In this document: in pieces, positions 1-6,414 of the stretch
Position numbering within the stretch: the stretch's first letter is position 1
Layout of the letters: each line of letters begins with the position of its first letter
Assembly: GCA_030613165.1 (NCBI GenBank)
Contig: JAUWMN010000001.1
Location: 1-21,427 of the forward strand
Length of the DNA stretch: 21,427 bases
DNA from: Desulfobacterales bacterium
GTDB lineage: Bacteria > Desulfobacterota > Desulfobacteria > Desulfobacterales > C00003106
Reading direction: 5' to 3'
Position numbers and translations under genes: made by a program
Notes under the pieces: model-generated
What the model saw: only the letters and a program-made list of their open reading frames with translations
What the model was told of the DNA's origin: nothing
Databases searched by the model: none

Positions 1-908
1 TCCAATTTTATCAGAATATCTCCGAAAAACTGTCTCTGGCCGATATCGACCTGTTCGATTATTCTTTGCACTTCGCCGGAAAGGGTCTCGGAGATCTTCG
101 CGTAAGAAAGGAACCCCTTTTTCGTCTTTGGATTGTATATCCTGTCAGTCAGATACTTCAGTCGAAAGCTCGAGACTTCACTTCCCAAATAGTTGGTCGC
201 GACATCCTCGATCAAATGGGCCTCATCAAATACAATAGCGTCATATTTCGGAAGCACGCGATAGCCGGAAGCGATGTTTGCAAAAAAGAGATGGTGGTTG
301 ATGACTAATATCTGCGCGTGTTGTGCCTTTTTCCGGGCATGCGTATAAAAGCATCGTTCAAAATAGGTACACTTTTTCCCCATGCAAAGCTCTGTCTGCC
401 GGCAGAGTTCATGCCACATGCCCGATGGAACTTCAAAGTCGAGTTCAGACCGTATGCCCTGTTTCGCGGTAACCGACCATTTGAGGATTCGGTCCAACGT
501 ACGGACCTGTTCCTTGCTGTCAAAGAGCCCCGCGTTTGCCGACCGATAAAGCCTCCTTAAACACAAATAGTTCTCACTCCCCATAAAAAGGGCGTACTGA
601 AAATCGATGCCAAGCACCTTTTCCAAAAAAGGGAGATCCTTTCGGACCAACTGCTCCTGGAGCGTTTTTGTGTAAGTGGAGACGACCACCTTTTTTTGCG
701 CATTTTTCGTCCATGCGATAAAGGGGATCAGATAGGCAAGACTCTTGCCCACGCCGGTGCCCGCTTCCACCACCAGGTGACGTTCGTTTTCAATTGCCAG
801 AGTTATCGCCTCTGCCATGGCGATCTGCTCATGGCGCACTTCGTACGACTCAAAGTGCTTTGAAAGGAGCCCGTCAGGGCCCATTATGGACTGGATGTTT
901 GGTTTCAT
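1..908 (-). CDS. dinG: DinG/XPD-type ATP-dependent helicase, N-terminal part (runs off left edge)
   Basis: An open frame runs without a stop from ATG at 908 to the left edge, giving 302 residues; the C-terminal half is outside the window. Superfamily 2 helicases of this type unwind DNA with 5'-3' polarity and carry an iron-sulfur cluster between the Walker motifs. Visible landmarks are Walker A EAGTGVGKS at residues 48-56, motif Ia STYTKTLQEQL at 77-87, the DEAH box VFDEAH at 226-231, and a cysteine group (C116, C169, C175, C180, C186), four of which would hold the cluster. INHHLFFAN at 203-211 is also typical. The start is chosen because MGPDGLL near residues 9-15 matches the usual N-terminus of the family; no strong Shine-Dalgarno is visible. 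It is separated from the cargo genes by 259 bp with repeats, so it is probably a neighbour and not part of the secretion locus. It could instead be a YoaA-like paralogue. Confidence 0.9.
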   Translation of the reverse strand, partial: MKPNIQSIMGPDGLLSKHFESYEVRHEQIAMAEAITLAIENERHLVVEAGTGVGKSLAYLIPFIAWTKNAQKKVVVSTYTKTLQEQLVRKDLPFLEKVLGIDFQYALFMGSENYLCLRRLYRSANAGLFDSKEQVRTLDRILKWSVTAKQGIRSELDFEVPSGMWHELCRQTELCMGKKCTYFERCFYTHARKKAQHAQILVINHHLFFANIASGYRVLPKYDAIVFDEAHLIEDVATNYLGSEVSSFRLKYLTDRIYNPKTKKGFLSYAKISETLSGEVQRIIEQVDIGQRQFFGDILIKL

Positions 909-969
909 TTCGTGGAAGGGTATCAAAAAAAGAGGGGTATGTAAATATGCCGGTTTTTAGGCAATGAAG

Positions 970-1041
970 TGCGGTATCGCATAATTGTCAAGTTGCTGCG
1001 GTTGTTGTTGAGTTTCGTTCCTCAACCCAACCTACCAACTT
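970..1041 (-). repeat. REP-like repeat, copy A
   Basis: This 72-bp copy differs from the copy at 2574-2645 at about six positions. Read on the minus strand it contains GTAGGTTGGGTTGAGGAACG, followed by AAACTCAAC, so it can fold into a hairpin with a GTTGGGTT stem (one mismatch in this copy). It lies in the 259-bp gap between the lipase-like gene and the helicase gene, and could act as a transcription attenuator between them. That role is inference. Confidence 0.75.
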
Positions 1042-1119
1042 CCATAGTCGAGACTACATTGACCTCGATTTTTCCAAATGAGATTGGTTTTGACATTACA
1101 ATATCTTTCCAGGCTTATT

Positions 1120-1164
1120 ATTGGGTTTCTTTTCCCCGATCCGGAGGCCTCAACCCAACCCACA
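1120..1164 (-). repeat. REP-like repeat, divergent copy A2
   Basis: On the minus strand the copy reads GTGGGTTGGGTTGAGG and then AAAGAAACCCAAT, the same stem sequences as the other copies but with a longer, different loop (CCTCCGGATCGGGGA). It starts a few bases after the stop codon of the lipase-like gene, where a hairpin could stop or slow transcription. No clear poly-U tract follows, so I do not call it an intrinsic terminator. Confidence 0.55.
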
Positions 1165-1167
1165 AAA

Positions 1168-2280
1168 CTATAGCAGGCTCAGCAGATTATTAAATTTGGT
1201 GCGATACTTTTTAGATTTTTTAGATTTTATTTTTATCCAGTCTTTAACAACATTAGCTGCTTGCGGATTAGCTGTTTTAAGTTGATTATATGATAATTGA
1301 AACGGCATCGTTACGCTTGTCAAATTTACCGTTTTGTCGTCAGCTAAGACTTTTCGGACAACCGCCCATCTATTGAACAGCCCATAATCTTCGTCATTGA
1401 GAAAAAACTCTGTCCCTTTCCATAGCTTACCATTTTTATAAGTCTTATAATACCCCTTTAGCCAGTCCCTTTTGCACTTGTTGAATTGCCAACTCCCCTT
1501 GTTTAAGCGTCTCTTCTTAAAATCAGCATAAGCGTTCATTTTTATCATGTCATTAGTTGCGGTCAAGTGCGTTAAGCCGATCGAAAGACCGTGATCAGAA
1601 TTAAACTTCCTTGCAGCCATATCTCCAAGTTTCCATATGTCACCATACGTTCCGGCAGTTCTGTGGGTTGGGACTGAATTATGCACACCCGGCAGATATA
1701 TCCTGTCCACACCTTCACGCACATTCGGATATGGCGGGTAAATACCCGATGAACCTTTTTCATGCAGGGCATAAACTTCCGAGCATCTGGCAGGAAGGAC
1801 TTCCTGCATGGCTTTTTTAGTATTAGATTTATAGGTAGACGGTCCATAGCAGGGATCAAAATTCAATACATAAAGGCGCGCATTAAAGCCCGCGGATTTT
1901 TTCGCCCTAAGACGATATATCTGATACCATGTAGTGATACAGCCTCGGCTCCATCCTATGAATATTATCTTGCCGATGTTGGCCCATCCGGTTATCCCCC
2001 ACTTTCCCATATTGCTTTCTATATCTTTTATCAACCACATGCTTGTTGTTTTCATAAAAGTTTTGGCTTCTAAAACCGCAGTCTGAGGGAGATAAACTGT
2101 CGATCTTTCTAATATCGGTGTTTTCCACCACCTGGAATTAAAATCGCTGTGAGAAAACCCTGCGTAACACAATGTTTTCAGTGTACCTCCCTTATTGCTC
2201 TCAAATAATTTTGTAATAATATTTGTTGCTTCATCGTTACCCGCCAACGTTCCGTGATTCAATACTAATATGTCAGCCAT
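1168..2280 (-). CDS. Putative T6SS lipase-type effector (alpha/beta hydrolase with GWSRG nucleophile elbow)
   Basis: The 370-residue protein has an alpha/beta-hydrolase pattern. HGT (9-11) follows the first predicted strand, a GxSxG elbow GWSRG is at 109-113 (Ser111 nucleophile) after the hydrophobic strand KIIFI, an aspartate lies in LNFDPCYG (Asp142), and a histidine lies in PGVHNSV (His200). The FDP and PGVH surroundings resemble DUF2235/Tle1-type T6SS phospholipases, although the elbow is GWSRG and not the common GFSRG. The C-terminus is lysine-rich. There is no signal peptide, as expected of T6SS cargo. The start is fixed by AAGGAGA seven bases before the ATG. The 3' third is visibly AT-rich compared with the structural genes, suggesting transfer. 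It follows clpV and another cargo-type gene. The hydrolase fold is likely; phospholipid as substrate and secretion by this system are inference. Confidence 0.7.
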   Translation of the reverse strand: MADILVLNHGTLAGNDEATNIITKLFESNKGGTLKTLCYAGFSHSDFNSRWWKTPILERSTVYLPQTAVLEAKTFMKTTSMWLIKDIESNMGKWGITGWANIGKIIFIGWSRGCITTWYQIYRLRAKKSAGFNARLYVLNFDPCYGPSTYKSNTKKAMQEVLPARCSEVYALHEKGSSGIYPPYPNVREGVDRIYLPGVHNSVPTHRTAGTYGDIWKLGDMAARKFNSDHGLSIGLTHLTATNDMIKMNAYADFKKRRLNKGSWQFNKCKRDWLKGYYKTYKNGKLWKGTEFFLNDEDYGLFNRWAVVRKVLADDKTVNLTSVTMPFQLSYNQLKTANPQAANVVKDWIKIKSKKSKKYRTKFNNLLSLL

Positions 2281-2308
2281 TCTGTCTCCTTATCATGTTT
2301 GTGATTTG
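2264..2308 (-). repeat. 45-bp direct repeat, copy 2 (start region of the lipase-like gene)
   Basis: 43 of 45 bases are identical to 3669-3713, in the same orientation. This copy covers the ribosome binding site AAGGAGA and the first six codons (MADILV) of the 370-aa gene, plus 28 bp upstream of its start codon. The other copy lies just downstream of clpV, so the pair brackets the 315-aa gene and its flanking repeats. Confidence 0.9.
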
Positions 2309-2427
2309 TTTGGGCTATAAAGGGGACAGGCCGTGGAACGTTCTTAACTTTTCAGTATGACAGAAAATTTTCTTTATTCTGTATGTGACCACCCTAAAAA
2401 ATATGTGCCGTCCTCTGTTCGTGCTCT

Positions 2428-2569
2428 GAGACCTTTGCATAACTGCCATTTCCCCGTGATGCGGCGTCAGGCTGCAAATTTTAATCCTCGAAATACCTAA
2501 TGTATTCCTCCGGTTAACTTTTTTGCCTTCCTTGCCTGACGAAAAAATGTCGCGTTATGCAAAGGCCTC
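2428..2569. mobile_element. 142-bp MITE-like element with 16-bp terminal inverted repeats and 5-bp target duplication
   Basis: The left end GAGACCTTTGCATAAC (2428-2443) and right end GTTATGCAAAGGCCTC (2554-2569) are inverted repeats with one mismatch in 16. The element is flanked by direct repeats GCTCT at 2423-2427 and 2570-2574, the signature of a transposition event with 5-bp staggered cuts. Inside, CGTCAGGC (2465-2472) and GCCTGACG (2534-2541) form a second inverted pair. It is too short to encode a transposase, so it would have been mobilised in trans by an insertion sequence with matching ends. It sits between the two cargo genes and abuts REP copy B. The parent family is not identified. 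Confidence 0.75.
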
Positions 2570-2573
2570 GCTC

Positions 2574-2645
2574 TGCGGTATCGCATAATTCTCAAGCTAC
2601 TGCGGTTGTTCTTGGGTTTCGTTCCTCAACCCAACCTACAAACTT
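2574..2645 (-). repeat. REP-like repeat, copy B
   Basis: This 72-bp copy is about 91 percent identical to copy A. On the minus strand it reads GTAGGTTGGGTTGAGGAACG followed by AAACCCAAG, giving a stem of GTTGGGTT with AACCCAAG. It begins at the edge of the MITE target duplication and ends 9 bp from the stop codon of the 315-aa gene. It is therefore in the same relation to that gene as copies A and A2 are to the lipase-like gene. Confidence 0.8.
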
Positions 2646-2654
2646 TTTTCCACC

Positions 2655-3602
2655 TTAATACATCCTTTGGGTATTTTGCGTACATTCACATTTACGAGTT
2701 CTTGTTATGGTGCCCCAAAACCCAAACGGCAGTAAATGTTTACATTCCCGGCAATAGTTGCGATGGCAATGGGTGCATTCACGCCATCGCGAAGTTCCAG
2801 CGTCAGCCCGGCTGTTCACGTACCGCCGACAGTGACAACAATATAATCTCCCCGGGTGTTGGCTTTGAATTGCCATTTGCCTGTAATACCCAACCTCAAC
2901 CAACCTGGATTTTAGGCGGGTTCGGAATACATTTTCATTGACCATGTCCTCAATATGAATGTTTATACTTGGGACTGCACTGCCTTCATCATCACCACCA
3001 AATCCTCCATGTCCTGCCCGGCTTAGCCTGTTTACTCCAGCTCTCCGTTCCATAAAATCATCCGATAGAAGCCACCCGAGTGCCTCTCGGGCCCGTGTGC
3101 GGGTAGGACGCGAATTGGGTACCCGTGGGACTCCAAGCGAGTCGGGCTCCTCCACCACACTCCGGTGAAAAAGATAATACGATAGGTTCGCCGGGTTTCC
3201 GCCTGCCCATGCCTCAAATGATTCTATCCGATCATGACCGCCTGTAAGCAACACAAACGAATGCGCGCCGTACTTGACCCAAATCGCTTTATTGTTCTGC
3301 ATAACGGCAAGTTTCGCTGGGTTGACATGATTATCACGGGCCGCATCACCAACTACTTGGTCGGCAGGCGTTTCGTCATTTGCGTAATTGGCTTGACTCA
3401 CCAAATTCATGAACATAATGGCGTTGGGATGGCAAGACGCCTGCGAAGCTTCAGTGCTTACTAAGAGATAATTCAGACTGTGGTCATTCCTATCGAAGTT
3501 GTTTTTCATGGTATTGCGATGTAACGATACGGTGAGTAATCCGTGAGGCCATTTGCCTTGTTCTGCCACAGCTCTCATTGCGGTTGCATATATTCCCGGC
3601 AT
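2655..3602 (-). CDS. Putative T6SS-linked cargo protein: Cys/His domain plus C-terminal FYVE/RING-like zinc finger
   Basis: I do not recognise the family. The 315-residue protein has two visible parts. The N-terminal half contains Cys57 in QASCHPNAIMF and His114 in YGAHSFVLL, followed by acidic residues in RIESFEAW (Glu127, Glu130). That spacing is seen in papain-like cysteine hydrolases, so a catalytic role is possible but unproven. A linker rich in Pro, Arg, Gly and Asp (about 150-215) leads to a cysteine-rich tail with pairs C255/C258, C276/C279, C284/C287 and C305/C307. The stretch RWRECTHCHRNYCREC (272-287) resembles the core of FYVE-type treble-clef fingers. No signal peptide or membrane segment is seen. 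The start is ATG 3602, preceded by GGAGG at five bases; an upstream in-frame TTG at 3620 is less likely. It lies 114 bp after clpV with no immunity-type gene beside it. The cargo role is inferred from position. Confidence 0.6.
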   Translation of the reverse strand: MPGIYATAMRAVAEQGKWPHGLLTVSLHRNTMKNNFDRNDHSLNYLLVSTEASQASCHPNAIMFMNLVSQANYANDETPADQVVGDAARDNHVNPAKLAVMQNNKAIWVKYGAHSFVLLTGGHDRIESFEAWAGGNPANLSYYLFHRSVVEEPDSLGVPRVPNSRPTRTRAREALGWLLSDDFMERRAGVNRLSRAGHGGFGGDDEGSAVPSINIHIEDMVNENVFRTRLKSRLVEVGYYRQMAIQSQHPGRLYCCHCRRYVNSRADAGTSRWRECTHCHRNYCRECKHLLPFGFWGTITRTRKCECTQNTQRMY

Positions 3603-3607
3603 TTTAT

Positions 3608-3612
3608 CCTCC
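3608..3612 (-). promoter_or_regulatory. Ribosome binding site that fixes the start of the 315-aa gene
   Basis: GGAGG lies five bases before ATG 3602. It overlaps the alternative upstream TTG frame and so favours the ATG as the start. Confidence 0.75.
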
Positions 3613-3644
3613 AGTCTCAATACGGTAAACTAAATACAGACAAG

Positions 3645-3670
3645 ATTGTTGTTGGATTTCGTTAACCTAC
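3645..3670 (-). repeat. REP-like repeat, shortened copy D
   Basis: On the minus strand GTAGGTT is followed directly by AACGAAATCCAACAACAAT. This matches copies A and B, but about nine bases (GGGTTGAGG) are missing from the middle. It joins the 45-bp repeat downstream of clpV, so that the stub reading frame there runs straight into REP sequence. Confidence 0.6.
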
Positions 3671-3685
3671 TAATATGTCATCCAT
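3662..3685 (-). pseudogene. Seven-codon stub of a lipase-like gene start
   Basis: ATG at 3685 has a strong AAGGAGG site at six bases and reads MDDILVG before a TAA at 3662-3664. The real lipase-like gene begins MADILVL with the same leader. The stub is best read as the remnant 5' end of a cargo gene that once followed clpV directly and was cut off by REP sequence. It could alternatively be a translated leader that couples clpV to the next gene, although nothing else supports that. Confidence 0.55.
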
Positions 3686-3713
3686 TCTGCCTCCTTATCA
3701 TGTTTGTGATTTG
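3669..3713 (-). repeat. 45-bp direct repeat, copy 1 (behind clpV)
   Basis: 43 of 45 bases match 2264-2308. This copy starts 3 bp after the clpV stop codon and carries a ribosome binding site and start codon but no full gene. It has the better Shine-Dalgarno (AAGGAGG against AAGGAGA in copy 2). Confidence 0.9.
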
Positions 3714-3716
3714 CAT

Positions 3717-6359
3717 TTATTTGACGTCAAACACAAACCCCTCATCCCCCACTGACACCTTAACCTCTTCAATCTGCTCTCCGCTCGCCATCCTGCCAAG
3801 CAACTCTTTTGACATCTCCGGCAGCAAAGTATTAGTAAGAATATGGTCCACGTTTCTGGCGCCGCTGTCTACTTCGGTGCAGCGGCTTGCGATGGACTCG
3901 ATCACTTCTTCCTCATAGATGAAGGAGACATTTCTGTTTTCCAGCATACGCTTTGCAACACGATCCAATTTGAGTTTTACTATGAAGCGCATGTTCTTGT
4001 CCGTGATGGGAAAATAGGGAACGACCTTTAAACGCCCCAGAAAGGCGGGCTTGAACTGCTTCTGCAGCTCGGGTCTCAGCATTTCCGTGAGGGCCGGCGC
4101 GTCCGGCATGGTCTCTTCGTCGGCGCATACCTTCATGATTAGGTCAGTGCCCAAATTGGATGTCAGGATGATCAAGGTGTTCTTGAAATCGATTCGCCTG
4201 CCTTCGCCATCTTCCAGAGTCCCCTTGTCAAAGACCTGGTAAAAGAGTTCCATCACATCCGGGTGGGCCTTTTCAACCTCATCCAGGAGGACGACACTGT
4301 AAGGCTTCCTCCTGACTGCTTCGGTCAGGACTCCTCCTTCCCCGTATCCCACATATCCCGGAGGAGAACCTTTCAACCCTGATACTGTGTGCGCCTCCTG
4401 ATATTCCGACATGTTGATGGTTATCACATTCTCCTCGCCGCCGTACAGGAGTTCGGAAAGAGCCAGGGCTGTTTCGGTCTTTCCGACACCGCTCGGCCCT
4501 ACGAACATAAATACCGCTGTTGGTTTGGACGGATCGTCAATGCCTGCGTGAGCCGTCTGGATCATCTGGGCCACGGCCGCCAGGGCATAGTCCTGTCCTA
4601 TAATCCTTTCGCTTAATAAATCTGCCATGTTAAGGACGGTTTCGATCTCATCGGTCAGCATGCGCCCAGTGGGAATACCGGTCCACCCGGAAATCACCTC
4701 GGATATAATCTCAGGCTCGACAGCAATCTGGACCAGGGGAGAATCTGCCTGGGCCTCGGCAAGCTCTTTTTCCAGTTCTTTCAGTGTATCCTGCTTTTCG
4801 GATAACGCTTCTTTGTCTGAGGGATCCTTTTCATGGATCTCATGGACCTCCTTCCGGACATCAATGATGCGGTTGGCGATTTCCATTTCCTTTTGCCACT
4901 TTTGAGTCAGATCATCGAGGCGGGCCTGGGCTGCTTCCCTTTCTTCGGCAAGAGACTGGAGCCGCTCCCCGTGCTCACGGCCGATCAGCTCTTCCTTTTC
5001 GAGGATCTTCGTCTCCCTGTCGATCTGACCAATGCGTCGAGTGGCTTCTTCAACCGCAGGGGGGCTTGTATTCAGACCTATGGCCACCCTGGCGCAAGCC
5101 GTGTCCAGAACACTCACGGACTTGTCCGGAAGCTGTCTTCCTATAAGATAACGATGGGACAGACGGACCGCGTCAAGCAAGGCATCATCTGTTATCATGA
5201 CATTGTGGTGATGCTCAAGAAACGGAGCGATCGCCCGCATCATCATCAGGGCCTTTTCCTCTTCGGGTTCTTCGATTTTGACCACCTGAAACCGCCGGGC
5301 CAGGGCAGCGTCCTTTTCAAAGTACTTCTTGTATTCCGACCAAGTAGTTGCCGCGATAGTGCGCAATTCACCCCGGGCCAGAGCGGGTTTGAGCAGGTTG
5401 GCCGCGTCCCCCGATCCTGCGGAACCGCCCGCGCCTATGAGGGTGTGGGCTTCATCGATGAAAAGAATAATGGGAATGGGGGAGGCTTTGACCTCCTCGA
5501 TCACGGATTTGAGCCGGTCTTCGAACTCTCCCTTTATCCCTGCCCCGGCCTGCAAAAGACCCAGGTCGAGTGTGTGGATCGCCACGTTTTTTAACGGCGG
5601 AGGGATGTCTCCCTCCACAATCCTCAGGGCAAACCCTTCCACCACCGCAGTCTTGCCCCCACCGGCCTCTCCGGTCAGTATGGGATTGTTTTGCCTGCGC
5701 CGTATCAGGATATCCACCATCTGCCTGATCTCAAAGTCACGCCCAAGAACCGGGTCTATCTCTCCCTTTCGCGCTTTTTCGGTGAGGTTGATCGTATACT
5801 GAGCCAGGGCCTGTGCCTTTCCGCCCGGCATCCGCCGCCCTGCCGCATCTTCAGGCAGCGCCGGCTGGGCCGCGCCGGTCTCTTCAACAGACCCGGAAGT
5901 CAGCTCAACTAAATGCTCTTTTAAGCTCTCCACGGAGATCTTTTTAAAACTTTGCGAGCTTGCCGTCAGCATCCGGGCCATTTCATCGTTGCTCATAAGG
6001 GCAAGGAGAATGTGGCCTGACCGGATACTCGGAACCTGGAAATCAACCGAGGCGACCAACCATGCTTCCTGGACCATGCGGGGTATACGGGGAGAGAGGG
6101 CCGGGGTGCGGGCGTTGCCTGTCTTAAACGCCTCCATGGCACGGGTGAGATCGGCCGTCAAATGTGCCTCATTGATCTCAAAGTGCCTTAGTATCTTCTG
6201 AACATCAATGTTCGATATCTCGAGGAGTTTTATGAGAAAGTGTTCGATATCCACCTCATAATGGGTTTGAGATAGGCAAAGGCCGGCAGCCGACTCAAGA
6301 GCGTTTCGGCAGGTGTTGTTCAATTTTCCTATCAGGGATTTAAGGTTTGATACGGGCAT
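3717..6359 (-). CDS. tssH: T6SS sheath-disassembly AAA+ ATPase TssH (ClpV)
   Basis: ClpV is a cytoplasmic hexameric ATPase that strips contracted TssB/TssC sheath and returns it for reuse. The 880-residue length is normal. Domains in order are the Clp N-terminal repeat region (about 10-150), the first AAA module with Walker A GEAGGGKT (230-237) and Walker B IILFIDEAHTL (297-307), a coiled-coil middle domain (about 445-540), and the second AAA module with GPSGVGKT (621-628) and VVLLDEVEKAHP (689-700). The C-terminal region continues to the end. The first Walker A has Gly where Val is more common (GEAGVGKT), which keeps the essential Lys and Thr. The start at 6359 has AAGGAGAG seven bases upstream. 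The gap to tssG carries a heptamer tandem repeat. A housekeeping ClpB is excluded by the T6SS context and the short ClpV-type N-terminus. Confidence 0.95.
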   Translation of the reverse strand: MPVSNLKSLIGKLNNTCRNALESAAGLCLSQTHYEVDIEHFLIKLLEISNIDVQKILRHFEINEAHLTADLTRAMEAFKTGNARTPALSPRIPRMVQEAWLVASVDFQVPSIRSGHILLALMSNDEMARMLTASSQSFKKISVESLKEHLVELTSGSVEETGAAQPALPEDAAGRRMPGGKAQALAQYTINLTEKARKGEIDPVLGRDFEIRQMVDILIRRRQNNPILTGEAGGGKTAVVEGFALRIVEGDIPPPLKNVAIHTLDLGLLQAGAGIKGEFEDRLKSVIEEVKASPIPIILFIDEAHTLIGAGGSAGSGDAANLLKPALARGELRTIAATTWSEYKKYFEKDAALARRFQVVKIEEPEEEKALMMMRAIAPFLEHHHNVMITDDALLDAVRLSHRYLIGRQLPDKSVSVLDTACARVAIGLNTSPPAVEEATRRIGQIDRETKILEKEELIGREHGERLQSLAEEREAAQARLDDLTQKWQKEMEIANRIIDVRKEVHEIHEKDPSDKEALSEKQDTLKELEKELAEAQADSPLVQIAVEPEIISEVISGWTGIPTGRMLTDEIETVLNMADLLSERIIGQDYALAAVAQMIQTAHAGIDDPSKPTAVFMFVGPSGVGKTETALALSELLYGGEENVITINMSEYQEAHTVSGLKGSPPGYVGYGEGGVLTEAVRRKPYSVVLLDEVEKAHPDVMELFYQVFDKGTLEDGEGRRIDFKNTLIILTSNLGTDLIMKVCADEETMPDAPALTEMLRPELQKQFKPAFLGRLKVVPYFPITDKNMRFIVKLKLDRVAKRMLENRNVSFIYEEEVIESIASRCTEVDSGARNVDHILTNTLLPEMSKELLGRMASGEQIEEVKVSVGDEGFVFDVK

Positions 6360-6372
6360 AACAACTCTCCTT

Positions 6373-6414
6373 GTTCAGGGTTCAGGGTTCAAGGTTCAAG
6401 GTTCAAGGTTCAAG
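6373..6414 (-). repeat. Six-unit heptamer tandem repeat between tssG and tssH
   Basis: Six 7-bp units lie head to tail on the plus strand, two reading GTTCAGG and four GTTCAAG. On the minus strand they are CCTGAAC and CTTGAAC. They cover the last codons and the TGA stop of tssG and end just before the clpV ribosome binding site. Each frame through the array meets a TGA within three units, so unit gain or loss would hardly change TssG but would change the tssG-tssH spacing. Confidence 0.9.

Noticed and set aside
969..1193. A 74-aa open frame on the plus strand between the helicase and lipase-like genes.
   Set aside because: Most of it is REP repeat sequence, so it is not a credible immunity or other gene.
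3603..3620. TTG 3620 as the start of the 315-aa gene.
   Set aside because: GGAGG lies inside that extension at a good distance from ATG 3602, so the ATG is the better start.
970..3670. The repeated units behind clpV as a CRISPR array.
   Set aside because: The copies are few, far apart, of unequal length and separated by genes, and each carries its own hairpin. There are no regular spacers.
4833..5594. A 253-aa open frame on the plus strand inside clpV.
   Set aside because: It lies opposite conserved clpV codons, has no recognisable domain, and is best explained as the complement of a GC-moderate coding region.
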